A DNA stretch of 64,000 nucleotides, taken from NCBI RefSeq assembly GCF_018141165.1, contig NZ_CP058557.1, positions 434,001-498,000 of the forward strand, written 5' to 3'. Position 1 is the first letter of the stretch, and the number at the start of each line of letters is the position of its first letter. The DNA is from Alkaliphilus sp. B6464 (GTDB taxonomy: Bacteria; Bacillota; Clostridia; Peptostreptococcales; Natronincolaceae). Shown piece by piece: positions 46,570-56,126 of the stretch. Below the pieces are notes generated by a model. That model was not told where the DNA came from. It worked only from the letters and a program-made list of their open reading frames with translations, and did no database searches. The translations under genes and the position numbers were made by a program.

Positions 46570-46721
46570 AATAAATTAAATATTAAATTATTTAACAAAT
46601 TGCAAATAAAAGCAAATAATACTAAGAAATTTCCTTTGCTATTATCAGTATTATTTACTTGTATATTACATTTTTCTGTACAGTTCAAAAAAGTATTTGG
46701 ATATACTTTAAGTGTAATCAT
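46551..46721 (-). CDS. 56-residue leader ORF before pyrC
   Basis: Frame from ATG 46721 with AAGGGAGG 7 nt upstream: it begins MITLKVYPNTFLNCTEKCN and ends IFNLLETIRW, with a hydrophobic middle (FLVLFAFICNLL). The SD is part of the 3' strand of the PyrR-type hairpin. The stop lies inside the terminator. It is not a known pyrimidine protein; it may be a leader peptide that couples translation to termination or a small membrane protein. Confidence 0.5.
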   Translation of the reverse strand: MITLKVYPNTFLNCTEKCNIQVNNTDNSKGNFLVLFAFICNLLNNLIFNLLETIRW

Positions 46722-46732
46722 CTAAATTCCTC

Positions 46733-46763
46733 CCTTGCTGGTCTCACGGGACCAAATTAAAGG
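46733..46763 (-). promoter_or_regulatory. PyrR-binding (anti-antiterminator) hairpin
   Basis: The minus strand reads CCTTTAATTTGGTCCCGTGA then GACCAGCAAGG: GGTC/GACC closes a loop and CCTT/AAGG pairs at the base. The bulged stem and UCCCGUGAG-type loop are the hallmarks of PyrR sites in Firmicutes. The site's AAGG is shared with the SD of the leader ORF. UMP-bound PyrR would stabilise it and promote termination. Confidence 0.8.
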
Positions 46764-46820
46764 CACTAGGCTATAATAGATTATTGTTATTTAAATTATG
46801 TTAAAAGAAGTCTACCATAG

Positions 46821-47669
46821 TTAAAGTGTATTGTCAATATTTAAAGTAACTACAATTAATTCAGGCCTATTAAACAGTCTTTGGGGAAAAATACTGTTGC
46901 CTAATCCCCTACTAACAATCATTTTTGAGTTTTCTGATTGATATACACCTGATGTATATTTTGGTAAAAACCCCTGACCTGGTACCCATATACCACCGAT
47001 ACCTGGAATTCGGAATTGTCCTCCGTGGGCATGGCCTGAAAAAATTAAATTAACCCCATATCTAGAATAAGTTTTAAACTTTTCAGGTCTATGAGCTAAT
47101 AAAATAGAAAACTTATCTCTATACTTTTCTTCTATTAGTGACTTTAAATCTCCTTCTAAATAAACGTCCTTTTCATAATAACCTCCACTATATTTTGCTG
47201 GATCATCAATTCCAAATAATAAGATAGATTTTCCTTCTTTCTCAATAACCTCAGCAGAGTTGCTTAATACTTTTACTCCATACTGTTCTAGCTTTGGATG
47301 AAGGCTATTCCATTTACCGGACCACCACTCATGATTTCCAGTAACAAAATATACTGGTGCTAGTTTTACAATTTGTTTAATAAGCTGTAAACTTATTTCC
47401 TCATTGTATCTTCTTCGATCAATTAAATCTCCAGTAATAACTATTAAATCTGGGCCTATATCAACAATTTCTTTCATAAGCTTTTCTTGATTTTTTCCAA
47501 AACGCTTATTATGCAGATCAGATATATGAAGTATTTTATAATTTTGAAATTCAGATGGTAGTTGACTATCCTTAACTTCTATAGAAGAGATTCCTATTCT
47601 ATTATTCTGATCAAATAAGAAAAGTATTGCAGCAAGCAACAATGATGCAATCCAAAGAATCTTTTTCAT
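46821..47669 (-). CDS. Membrane-anchored metallophosphoesterase (YkuE/YaeI-like)
   Basis: A 282-residue protein: one N-terminal membrane helix (ILWIASLLLAAILFLF) then a calcineurin-like phosphoesterase with HISDLHNKRFG, VITGDLIDRRRY, TGNHEWWSG, LLAHRPE and SGHAHGGQFRIPGIG. Relatives such as YkuE are outward-facing hydrolases, some acting on lipids such as UDP-diacylglucosamine-type substrates. The start is not certain: ATG 47669 is used; TTG 47687 and ATG 47678 are options. No operon partner is close. Confidence 0.88.
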   Translation of the reverse strand: MKKILWIASLLLAAILFLFDQNNRIGISSIEVKDSQLPSEFQNYKILHISDLHNKRFGKNQEKLMKEIVDIGPDLIVITGDLIDRRRYNEEISLQLIKQIVKLAPVYFVTGNHEWWSGKWNSLHPKLEQYGVKVLSNSAEVIEKEGKSILLFGIDDPAKYSGGYYEKDVYLEGDLKSLIEEKYRDKFSILLAHRPEKFKTYSRYGVNLIFSGHAHGGQFRIPGIGGIWVPGQGFLPKYTSGVYQSENSKMIVSRGLGNSIFPQRLFNRPELIVVTLNIDNTL

Positions 47670-47752
47670 TTTACACATCCATTTCAAATATCTATTCTAA
47701 AATATATAAAAATTCACTGCTAACAAACTAAATCTATTAGCAGTTTACAATT

Positions 47753-48517
47753 CTACAGGTTATTATGCAATAATTGAATTGTTTTACGCAAATCTGCTAC
47801 TGAAATCTGCCCTGGTGCTGAAGTCTTTTTAGCTGCACCAAATGTTAAATCAGAACCAAATAATTCACCTGTTAATCTACTAATAACACCTTTTCCATCC
47901 ATGGACACAGTAATAATAGGTCTATTAGCATATTTCTCCTTCATTATACGCGTTGCATCTAATAATGTAATTACGTCCTTAGCAGAATTGGGCATTACTG
48001 CTATTTTAGGAATATCTCCACCTAATTCAGCAGCCCTACATAAACGTGATATTATTTCCTCTTTTGGAGGTGTTTTATCAAAATCATGATTAGAGATAAT
48101 TACTGCTACATCGTTTTTACGAGCCACATCAATTAATGTCTGTATTTCTTCTTCCTTATTAAATAGTTCAATATCTACAATATCAATAAGCTTTGTACTA
48201 GCAATTGTTTTGTTAAGTTCAAAATAAAATTCTTTACTAACTTCTCTTTCTCCGCCTTCATTAGCACTACGGAATGTAAATATAATAGGCATATAGGCTA
48301 AAACCTCTCTAATTGCTTGTAGAGCTGTTTTTACTTTATCTATATTTTCGGCATCTTCAAAAAAATCTACCCGCCATTCTACAATATCTAAGTCAAGACT
48401 TTGCAAAAAGTTAGCTTCCTCTAAAAGTTCATCTAAAGTTCTACCTACCATAGGTACACAAATTTTAGGTAAACCTTCCCCTATTGTAATACCTTTAACT
48501 GTAACCACTTTTTTCAT
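47753..48517 (-). CDS. aroD: Type I 3-dehydroquinate dehydratase
   Basis: A 254-residue AroD: EWRVDFFED, FTFRSANEGG, catalytic His in ISNHDFDKTPP, Schiff-base Lys in DIPKIAVMPNSAKDV, and SMDGKGVISRLTGELFGSDLTFGAAKKTSAPGQI. It dehydrates 3-dehydroquinate to 3-dehydroshikimate in the shikimate pathway. Other shikimate genes are not adjacent, so it stands alone here or with the nitronate monooxygenase gene 34 bp upstream. Confidence 0.95.
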   Translation of the reverse strand: MKKVVTVKGITIGEGLPKICVPMVGRTLDELLEEANFLQSLDLDIVEWRVDFFEDAENIDKVKTALQAIREVLAYMPIIFTFRSANEGGEREVSKEFYFELNKTIASTKLIDIVDIELFNKEEEIQTLIDVARKNDVAVIISNHDFDKTPPKEEIISRLCRAAELGGDIPKIAVMPNSAKDVITLLDATRIMKEKYANRPIITVSMDGKGVISRLTGELFGSDLTFGAAKKTSAPGQISVADLRKTIQLLHNNL

Positions 48518-48551
48518 CTATATGCATCCTCGTGTTATAATATTATAACTT

Positions 48552-49628
48552 CTATACTAAAGCAGCCTCTGCATCACTAACTAGCTCACTTATCAATTCT
48601 TTTACAGTTACAATCTTACTTAATCTATGGGCATTGCTTCCTGCAAATATAAGCCCTTCTTCTAACTCTCCTTTTACAGCCTTGATAAGAGCCGTTGATA
48701 TGCAATAAGGTGTTTCTTTAGGATTACACGGCTGTAAGCAATTATAGCACTTAGTTACTGGAATTCTTTCTAATTCTACTCTTTCTATTAGCCTGTTTTT
48801 AATAGCTCTACCTGGCATACCAACAGGACTTTGTACAAGCTGAACATCGCCTTCTTTTGCGTTTAAATATGCTTCCTTAAAACCTACATGAGCATCGCAC
48901 TCTTTGGTAGCTACAAATCTAGTTCCTATTTGGACACCAGAAGCTCCAATTTTGATGTATTTAGCTATATCTTCACCACTAAATATTCCACCTGCTGCTA
49001 CTACAGGGATTTTTTTCTCGTACTTTTCCTCAAAAGGCTTAATAGCCTCTATAACTTCTTTTACTATAATCTTTAAATCAGGCTTAGTTTCAGCATTCAG
49101 TTGATCCAGTGAGAACCCTAAATGTCCTCCAGCATCTGGACCCTCTACAATTATTAAATCTGGTATATAGGAAAATCTTCTATCCCATAGCTTTGATATT
49201 AAAGCCGCAGCCTTACCAGAAGAAACAACAGGTGCTATTTTAGTTTTAGTTCCTTTAATTAACTCTGGTAAATCTGTAGGCAGACCTGCACCAGAAATAA
49301 TTAAGTCTATTTTTTCCTCAACTGCCGCCTTAACCATATCTTTATAGTTATTAATAGCAGCCAGTAGATTAACACCTAGTATGCCCTTTGGACTAATCTC
49401 TCTTGCTTTTTGTATTTCTTTTTTTAAAGCTCTTATGTTAGCTTCTCCATTATTAGTTTCAAAATCAGGTTCCCTAAATCCAATTTGAACTCCAGATATT
49501 ACTCCAATACCACCTTCATTTGCAACAGCGGATGCGAGCCTGGAAAGAGACACTCCAACCCCCATGGCTCCTTGAATTATTGGAACTGAAGCCACCAATT
49601 CTCCCAGTTTTAAATTGGGTAATCTCAT
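48552..49628 (-). CDS. Nitronate monooxygenase family flavoprotein
   Basis: A 358-residue FMN TIM-barrel enzyme of the nitronate monooxygenase/enoyl reductase family: PIIQGAMGVGVS, NEGGIGVISGVQIG, ISGAGLPTDLPE, VEGPDAGGHLGFS, AAGGIFSGEDIAKYIKIGASGVQIGTRF. Three Cys near the C terminus (CYNCLQPC) may bind a metal. Family members oxidise nitronates or reduce unsaturated thioesters; the sequence does not decide. It is close to aroD and the threonine aldolase gene, possibly one transcript. Confidence 0.92.
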   Translation of the reverse strand: MRLPNLKLGELVASVPIIQGAMGVGVSLSRLASAVANEGGIGVISGVQIGFREPDFETNNGEANIRALKKEIQKAREISPKGILGVNLLAAINNYKDMVKAAVEEKIDLIISGAGLPTDLPELIKGTKTKIAPVVSSGKAAALISKLWDRRFSYIPDLIIVEGPDAGGHLGFSLDQLNAETKPDLKIIVKEVIEAIKPFEEKYEKKIPVVAAGGIFSGEDIAKYIKIGASGVQIGTRFVATKECDAHVGFKEAYLNAKEGDVQLVQSPVGMPGRAIKNRLIERVELERIPVTKCYNCLQPCNPKETPYCISTALIKAVKGELEEGLIFAGSNAHRLSKIVTVKELISELVSDAEAALV

Positions 49629-49656
49629 TTTATCTACTCCTTATTAATTATTCTGC

Positions 49657-50685
49657 TTACTTGGATAATACTTCTTCTAAAGTATTTACAACATAAGAAA
49701 TTTTTTCTTTTGTTATCCAATAGTGGGTTACAAAACGCATTACTCCATTCTCTGGTGGATTTATCTTTATTCCTTTACTATATAATATATCTACAAGATT
49801 TTCTATATTATAACCAGTATTCTTAATGTTAAAGAATACCATATTAATATGAATGTCCTCAAAGTTTACTTCAATTCCTGGTATTTTACTTAACTTTTCT
49901 CCTAATAAAAGGGCATTTTGGTGGTCTTCCTCTAATCTTTTGGTCATTTCCTTAAGGGAAATAAGTCCAGCAGCACCTAAAAACCCAGCCTGTCTTAATC
50001 CTCCTCCCATTAACTTCCTGCCTTTTCTTGCCCTATCTATAAATTCCTTTGTTCCTGCCAATATAGAGCCTACTGGAGCGCAAAGTCCCTTTGAAAGACA
50101 AAACATTACAGAATCACAATTTTTAGTTACTTCCTTAACATCTACCCCTAAATTGGTAGCAGCATTAAATATCCTAGCCCCATCTAAATGTACTGGAATA
50201 TTATGTTCTTGTCCTATTTTATAAATTAGCTCCATATTTTCCAGTGGAATTACCCTTCCATTTGAATGGGCGTTTTCAATACATATTAAACCAGTCTCTG
50301 GATAATGAATATCCTCTTCCCTAATCTTACTTTTTATTTCTTCTGGGTTTAAAATCCCTTTATTACTTTGTAATGTTCTTAATTGAACTCCTGCAATAAC
50401 AGAAGCCCCTCCTACTTCGTGAGCGACAATATGACAATCATCTCCTAAGATAACCTCATCGCCCCTCTTACAGTGAGTAAGTAATGCTAACTGATTGCCA
50501 AAGGTACCACTCGGTACAAATAGAGCTGCTTCTTTACCAACTAGCTTTGCTGCATATTCTTCTAACTCTACAATTGTTGGATCATCTCCATAAACATCAT
50601 CTCCAACAACGGCCTTAAACATTTCTTCACGCATTTTATCAGTTGGCATAGTTACTGTATCACTTCTTAAATCAATAAATTTCAT
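49657..50685 (-). CDS. ltaE: Low-specificity L-threonine aldolase
   Basis: A 342-residue fold-type I PLP enzyme: IDLRSDTVTMPTDKM, FVPSGTFGNQLAL, VHLDGARIFNAATNLGV, CLSKGLCAPVGSILAG with the PLP Lys, and RKLMGGGLRQAGFLGAAGL. It splits L-threonine or allo-threonine into glycine and acetaldehyde. Genes on both sides run in the same direction with short gaps (28-29 bp). Confidence 0.95.
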   Translation of the reverse strand: MKFIDLRSDTVTMPTDKMREEMFKAVVGDDVYGDDPTIVELEEYAAKLVGKEAALFVPSGTFGNQLALLTHCKRGDEVILGDDCHIVAHEVGGASVIAGVQLRTLQSNKGILNPEEIKSKIREEDIHYPETGLICIENAHSNGRVIPLENMELIYKIGQEHNIPVHLDGARIFNAATNLGVDVKEVTKNCDSVMFCLSKGLCAPVGSILAGTKEFIDRARKGRKLMGGGLRQAGFLGAAGLISLKEMTKRLEEDHQNALLLGEKLSKIPGIEVNFEDIHINMVFFNIKNTGYNIENLVDILYSKGIKINPPENGVMRFVTHYWITKEKISYVVNTLEEVLSK

Positions 50686-50714
50686 TTTAATCTGCCCCCT
50701 TGTATATTTTTAAA

Positions 50715-52040
50715 CTATCTTTGTCCTCTCCTACTTGACCTATTTATATCTTTTCTATTAGAACCCCCAAAATCCTTCTTACTCTTGTTCTTACCCCAAG
50801 ATTTACCTTTGCCCGAACTTCTACCTCTGTTTGCATCTCTATGCGTATCCTTTTCTCTACTATTCTTAAATTCCTTTTTCTTAGCTTCTCTCTCAAAGGT
50901 AGCCTCTATAGATTCCGCTCTACCCTCTGGCTTATATATAGTTTTTTCGATTCTTTGATTAGTTCCTTTTTCAATCATATTTAAAAAGTCTCTATCCTTT
51001 GGAGCTACAAAAGTAATAGCCACTCCCTTTTCTCCTGCACGACCTGTTCTGCCTATACGATGGATATAGCTTTCTACATCATTTGGTATATCATAGTTAA
51101 AAATATGAGTTATACCTTCTACATCTAATCCTCTTGCTGCCACATCAGTAGCTACTAAAATTTGCAACTTGGCGTCTCTAAAGGTTTTCATAACTTTTTC
51201 TCTTTTAGCTTGAGTCATATCACCATGTAGCTCATCTGATAAAAAACCTTTCTCTATTAAAGCTTCATTTAACGCTTTCGCTCTACGCTTTGTACGACAG
51301 AAGGCTATAGCTAAAAAAGGATTTTGTTGCTTTATCATTTCAATTAGAGCTTGTTGCTTATGTCTATCAGTAGTTTCTACTACTAGCTGTCTAATTTCTT
51401 CTAATGTTATCTTATTACTTTGAATACGTATTTCAATTGGATTGTTCATATATCTATTGGTCAAAGCTCGAATTCCCTTTGGAATAGTAGCGGAATATAA
51501 CATTAATTGTCTTGTAGGTGGAGTCTTTTTAATAATAAACTCTACTTCTTCCAAAAATCCCATAGTCAACATTTGATCTGCCTCATCTAAAACTAGCTTA
51601 CTTACACCTTTCAAATGTATAGTTCCTCTTCTTAAATGATCTAATAATCGACCAGGTGTGGCAACTACAATATGCATTCCACCCTTTAACTTATGTATTT
51701 GCTTTTCTACATCTTGCCCACCATAAATAGCAATAACATTTGCTCCTACTCCAGCTGCTACTTTTTTAGCTTCTGTCGTAATTTGTAGTGCTAGCTCTCT
51801 TGTAGGTGCAAGTATTAATGCTTGTACATCTTTTTGATTCGGATTAATCTTCTCTAATATTGGAAGTATAAATGCAAAGGTTTTTCCTGTACCAGTCTGT
51901 GCCTGAGCAATTATATCCTTTCCATCTAACGCAATAGGAATAGTCTTCTCTTGTATCGGTGTTGGCTCAACTATTCCCTCTGTATTTAGTTGCTTTAGTA
52001 TTTCTTCTCTTATTCCTAAGCTTGAAAAATCTAATTTCAT
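50715..52040 (-). CDS. DEAD-box RNA helicase (CshA/DeaD-like)
   Basis: A 441-residue helicase: Q motif ([14 protein letters not shown]), [48 protein letters not shown] and [10 protein letters not shown]. The C-terminal ~60 residues are a basic, Ser/Gly/Arg-rich tail ([16 protein letters not shown], ending NRSSRRGQR) that probably binds RNA. It acts in RNA unwinding, ribosome assembly or decay. A 415-bp gap upstream separates it from the reductase gene. Confidence 0.95.
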   Translation of the reverse strand: MKLDFSSLGIREEILKQLNTEGIVEPTPIQEKTIPIALDGKDIIAQAQTGTGKTFAFILPILEKINPNQKDVQALILAPTRELALQITTEAKKVAAGVGANVIAIYGGQDVEKQIHKLKGGMHIVVATPGRLLDHLRRGTIHLKGVSKLVLDEADQMLTMGFLEEVEFIIKKTPPTRQLMLYSATIPKGIRALTNRYMNNPIEIRIQSNKITLEEIRQLVVETTDRHKQQALIEMIKQQNPFLAIAFCRTKRRAKALNEALIEKGFLSDELHGDMTQAKREKVMKTFRDAKLQILVATDVAARGLDVEGITHIFNYDIPNDVESYIHRIGRTGRAGEKGVAITFVAPKDRDFLNMIEKGTNQRIEKTIYKPEGRAESIEATFEREAKKKEFKNSREKDTHRDANRGRSSGKGKSWGKNKSKKDFGGSNRKDINRSSRRGQR

Positions 52041-52455
52041 TATGTAATCTCCTTTATAATTTTCATATTATATTTCTTATGCACAATATAACTTTTAATT
52101 AACTATGCAAAATAACTTTTAATGCTTAAACATAGCTTACTCGTTTAATTATATAATAATCTATCTTTATGTAAAATAATATGTAAAATAATCTTTTTTG
52201 AAAATAAATAAAGTATTATATTACTTATTTATAAATTTATCAGCTTATTTTTTGTGATAAAACTAAACTTTGAAATAATAAGCTAAATTAAAAACCTCCA
52301 AGTTAATTTTATTTTACCTTAACTCGGAGGTTTTATTTATAAATTATTTTACAGTCTAAAACCGACCATTTGCCTTTATTCTCAAAAGCCTATTGGTCAG
52401 CCTTTAAATTCTATAAATCTTATATGTTGATATATTTAAATATCTTTATATTATA
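52041..52455. other. Intergenic region with one terminator
   Basis: Contains the terminator at 52290-52334 and the short inverted repeat GACCA/TGGTC at about 52360-52396. The part next to the helicase (52041-52280) is AT-rich; I saw no ORF, riboswitch or strong repeat in it. Confidence 0.5.
52290..52334 (-). terminator. Terminator after the reductase gene
   Basis: AAAAACCTCC-AAGTT and AACTCGGAGGTTTT form a bulged stem with T-rich flanks, 120 bp after the flavoprotein stop. Confidence 0.8.
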
Positions 52456-54177
52456 TTAATTTTTATTCTTTATAAATTCGGCAGCTTCCTTACCTGATAT
52501 TCTACCAAATACTACAGCACCACTGTATGCAGCACTTGTAGCTGTAACTTCACCTGCAGCATATAATCCTTCTACTACTTCTTTGCTAGTATTCAGAACT
52601 TCAGTTTTTTCATTAGCTAAAACTCCACCTTTTGTCATATGTATAGCAGACTCTACTTGTACACCATAGTAAGTTCCTTTTTCTCCAAACTTTTCAGCAA
52701 AAGATTTTTTTCTAAAAGGATCTTTTATTTCACCGTCAATAGCCTTATTGTATGTATCTACTGATTTAACAAGGTTTTCTCCATTAACTCCAAGTTTTTC
52801 TGCTAATTCTTCTAAAGTATCAGCTTTTTCATGATAACCTAAATCATTATGTTTCTTTAGTCTATAAAAAGATTCATAAAGTCTTTGGTCATAAATGTAG
52901 TAAACTTTTCCATTAGGTTGCTCTAATATTGTATAAGCTAATTCAAGACCACTAGATGTTTCGTCTACAAATCTCTCGCCATTTTCATTCACGAAAATAA
53001 ACCCATCTCCTGCTCCAGTAAGATCTCTTCTTCCTTTAATAATCATCTTGAATACAGAAAGTACATCCATATTTTCTAATTGAAGATTATTTTTTTCAAA
53101 TACTGAGATAAAGTCTCCTGTAGCTCCCATTTGATTTGAGGTTTCAACTATTTCAGCACCAGGTGCATACTTTGCTAATAGTTCTTTATTAGCTGAAAAC
53201 CCACCAGTTGCAAGAATTACAGCATCAGCTAAGATGTCATAGCAATCATTTTTATGTTGAACCTTAACACCAACAATCTTATTGCCATCAAAAATTAAGT
53301 CTAAACCTTTTGTACCAGTACGAACATCTATACCAAGTTCTTTAACTCTTTTTTCCATGCCATCTTGAATATGTTCTCCAGCATAGGCATCACTTTCTGC
53401 CATATGGTTAGTTTCGCCATAACTATAGTTTAAATTAACGCCAAAGCTTCTTAACCATTCATCTACCTCACTTGCACCTTGTGCCCATACTGTCACACGT
53501 TCTTTAGAGTCGGCAACTGATTCTTTTCCTTTTATAAAATCCTCTGCTGTAATATTAATTCCATTTTCTTTTTGTGCTTTTGAATTAATCATATCAAAGA
53601 AGTTCATATCAAATTTACCATTACCACTTAAAATATCTAATTTTTCAATCAATATAATATCATCTACTCCTGATTCCTTTGCACTTATTGCAGCTGCAAG
53701 TCCAGCAGGACCACCTCCTACAACAAGTAGTTTAGTTTTTACTGGTTCTAGTTCCCTGCGCTCAGTTTCTGGTCCTTGGGTATCAAAAGTGATTTTACCA
53801 AAATCTTGTCCATATCCTTTAGCAGCTTCAGCAACAGCCGTTTTAATTCCCAAAGAAGTATAAGTAGCTCCACTTACACTATCTACTATAGGACTTTGAG
53901 CTTCTAAAATCCTTTCTTTTATAACAGGAAATGCTCTAGTCATTACAGGGCTAGTTTCTGCATCTGATGTTATTTTTATATCAACCATCTTATTTCCTTC
54001 TGTAATTAACTCAAGCTTAATTTCACCGCCATAGCCCGTACCCTTACCTTCATATGAATTGTTTGAACTTCCAGAATTTGATTCTGTATTGATTTCATTT
54101 GAGCTAACCTTATTTGACGTACATCCAACTGTAAAGATTAAAGAAATTGTAAGTAACCATAGAATAAATTTTTTCAT
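52456..54177 (-). CDS. Secreted FMN-flavinylated flavoprotein reductase (fumarate-reductase-like lipoprotein)
   Basis: A 573-residue lipoprotein: signal MKKFILWLLTISLIFTVGC with lipobox Cys, an Asn/Ser linker, an FMN-binding domain (about 45-120) with the covalent-attachment motif DSVSGATYTS, then a FAD-binding flavoprotein domain starting KLLVVGGGPAGLAAAISAKESG with GDGFIFVNENGERFVDE and an active-site loop HMTKGGV. Secreted proteins of this family use an ApbE-attached FMN to pass electrons to an extracellular acceptor such as fumarate or urocanate. No heme motif is seen; the acceptor is unknown. ATG 54177 follows AGGAGG. Confidence 0.9.
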   Translation of the reverse strand: MKKFILWLLTISLIFTVGCTSNKVSSNEINTESNSGSSNNSYEGKGTGYGGEIKLELITEGNKMVDIKITSDAETSPVMTRAFPVIKERILEAQSPIVDSVSGATYTSLGIKTAVAEAAKGYGQDFGKITFDTQGPETERRELEPVKTKLLVVGGGPAGLAAAISAKESGVDDIILIEKLDILSGNGKFDMNFFDMINSKAQKENGINITAEDFIKGKESVADSKERVTVWAQGASEVDEWLRSFGVNLNYSYGETNHMAESDAYAGEHIQDGMEKRVKELGIDVRTGTKGLDLIFDGNKIVGVKVQHKNDCYDILADAVILATGGFSANKELLAKYAPGAEIVETSNQMGATGDFISVFEKNNLQLENMDVLSVFKMIIKGRRDLTGAGDGFIFVNENGERFVDETSSGLELAYTILEQPNGKVYYIYDQRLYESFYRLKKHNDLGYHEKADTLEELAEKLGVNGENLVKSVDTYNKAIDGEIKDPFRKKSFAEKFGEKGTYYGVQVESAIHMTKGGVLANEKTEVLNTSKEVVEGLYAAGEVTATSAAYSGAVVFGRISGKEAAEFIKNKN

Positions 54178-54309
54178 GTCTATCCTCCTAGTCATTTTTG
54201 TTAAATTTATATCAATATCATTGTAACATGGTTAACTTTAAATTTCAACAACACCTACCAAAAATTCCAACAGCACCCTTTGTCTATTTCACAATATTAA
54301 AAATAAAAA

Positions 54310-54333
54310 AACACCCTGATTTTTCAGAGTGCT
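54310..54333 (-). terminator. Terminator behind the displaced asnS end
   Basis: ACACCCTGA and TCAGAGTG (one mismatch) with T-rich flanks on the minus strand. It follows the asnS-like fragment and is likely the original terminator of asnS. Confidence 0.6.
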
Positions 54334-54350
54334 TTCTAATAAAAAAATTT

Positions 54351-54500
54351 AAACTCAGCCGATTTAGGTGTTCTAGGGAAAGAAATAACGTCTCTAATGT
54401 TAGTCATTCCTGTTAAATACATAGTAGCTCTTTCAAAACCTAGATCATATCCAGCATATCTTGTACTACCATATTTTCTAAGTTCTAAATACCACCAATA
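54351..54500 (-). pseudogene. Duplicated 3' end of asnS (displaced fragment)
   Basis: These 150 bp match the 3' end of asnS (56638-56787) at 144 positions; all six differences are transitions. The encoded fragment retains [14 protein letters not shown] and [18 protein letters not shown] with three substitutions (for example GLGFERAIM becomes DLGFERATM), and the stop codon is lost (AAA in its place). It starts 10 bp after the ABC gene stop. It is not translatable as a synthetase and marks one end of an insert. Confidence 0.88.
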
Positions 54501-54509
54501 GTTCACCCC

Positions 54510-56126
54510 TTATTCATTCGTTGCAACTTCAGCAATAATTTTATTATCAATTTTATACTTTTTATTACATTTTTCGGCTATATTTTCATTATGAGTAATT
54601 ATAAAAATTATTTTATCGTTAAAAATTTCAAAAACTTTTTGAATTAATTCATCTGATGTTTCTTCATCGATTGAATTAGTGGCTTCATCTAAAATAATTA
54701 CATCATAATTAGAATTCATTAAACGTCCTAATACGATTTTCTGTCTATCGCCACCAGAAAGGTTTGCTGCCCCTTCTACAACTAAAGTATCTAATCCATT
54801 TTCTAAATTGTTAAATTTTTCAAAGGTTTTTAATGATATGACTTTATCTGCTAAATTAGTATTTTCCAAACACAAGTTTTCTTTAATAGTTATTGGAAAT
54901 ATATTAGGTGTTTGAGATAAATAAAGTATTTTTTTTCTTAAAGAAGTTAACGTGATCTGCTCTATTTGTATATTATTTATTAATATACGTGTAGTATTAC
55001 TACTAATCAAACGCGGTATCATTTTTAATAGAGATGATTTGCCTACTCCAGAGGCTCCTATTATAGCTACTTTATCTCCTTTTTCTGCATTTAAATTTCC
55101 TGATTGTATCAATAAATTTTTTCCATATTTTAAATCATTCACATCAATTCTAATACTTTCAACTTCTTGTAATACTAGATTTCCATTGTCTACCTCTTGA
55201 TTTTGTAATATAAGATCATTAACAAAATTAAAAGATGCTTTTATATCTCTAAGATTAATATTTACTTCATTTATTGATTTTAAAGAAGAATAAAATATAC
55301 TATTCAATAAATTTAACATTATAAAAACAGATACATCAATTGTCCCCTTAGTGAACAGATACACTATAAACATAAAAATGCATACTTCTACTAATTTTAG
55401 AAGATACTCCAAAAATAAGCCAATAGTTTTTGCATAATGTTGAAGCTTAGAGTTTTCATTTTCTATACGAGTTACATACTCGCTCAAATATTGATATAAA
55501 ACCTCATCACTTTGTGCTTGTTTTATATACTCATAGTTTGACATAAAAGATATTATATTTTTGAAATTATCTGCACAAACATGCTGTAACTCTGAGCTTC
55601 GAGCAGTGAGTTTCTTATTAATTCTCTTAAAACCCAAAACATTAATTGGAATTACTATTATATATAGTAATGCAAGGTATTTATTATAAGTTGACATTAT
55701 TATAATAATTGTAACTAATGTTATTCCCAATGCTAAAATTCTTGAAAGTCCTTGCCCAACAATAGAAAAAAAGCTATCTACCACAGATTTTATCCTTGAA
55801 ACTAAATATGTCATTTGGCTTTTTAATAATGTTTCATAATCCATTTTGAAAACACTTCTATATAGCTCTAAGGTCTCTTGTTCTTTAAATTTTTTTGAAA
55901 AATTAGTTTGTAGCTTTGAAAAAATATACAAACTTAAATAATACAATGTAATAATCAAAAAATATATTAACAAATTAAATAATTCTATGCTATCTGAATC
56001 ATTCTCCGAAATTAATCGTTTTAAAATTATTGGACCACTTATATTTAAAACTGTTGATACTACAATTAAAATTGTAATGAGAATAATTTTATTTAAATGT
56101 TTTATAATTAACTTTTTTGGGTTCAT
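54510..56126 (-). CDS. ABC exporter (fused membrane and ATPase domains)
   Basis: A 538-residue half-transporter: six membrane helices in residues 1-290 and a nucleotide-binding domain from about 325 with Walker A GASGVGKSS, signature LSGGDRQKI, Walker B VIILDEATNSID and switch His in FIITHNENIAEK. It lacks a peptidase domain. Such exporters move lipids, drugs or peptides and often sit with peptide-maturation genes. It is the only intact gene in the insert between the asnS repeats; its AT content is high. TAATG overlap with the upstream remnant suggests an ancestral operon. Confidence 0.92.
   Translation of the reverse strand: MNPKKLIIKHLNKIILITILIVVSTVLNISGPIILKRLISENDSDSIELFNLLIYFLIITLYYLSLYIFSKLQTNFSKKFKEQETLELYRSVFKMDYETLLKSQMTYLVSRIKSVVDSFFSIVGQGLSRILALGITLVTIIIIMSTYNKYLALLYIIVIPINVLGFKRINKKLTARSSELQHVCADNFKNIISFMSNYEYIKQAQSDEVLYQYLSEYVTRIENENSKLQHYAKTIGLFLEYLLKLVEVCIFMFIVYLFTKGTIDVSVFIMLNLLNSIFYSSLKSINEVNINLRDIKASFNFVNDLILQNQEVDNGNLVLQEVESIRIDVNDLKYGKNLLIQSGNLNAEKGDKVAIIGASGVGKSSLLKMIPRLISSNTTRILINNIQIEQITLTSLRKKILYLSQTPNIFPITIKENLCLENTNLADKVISLKTFEKFNNLENGLDTLVVEGAANLSGGDRQKIVLGRLMNSNYDVIILDEATNSIDEETSDELIQKVFEIFNDKIIFIITHNENIAEKCNKKYKIDNKIIAEVATNE

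Noticed and set aside
54510-56126. Insertion sequence in the asnS insert
   Set aside because: No transposase or terminal inverted repeats are visible; flanking repeats derive from asnS.
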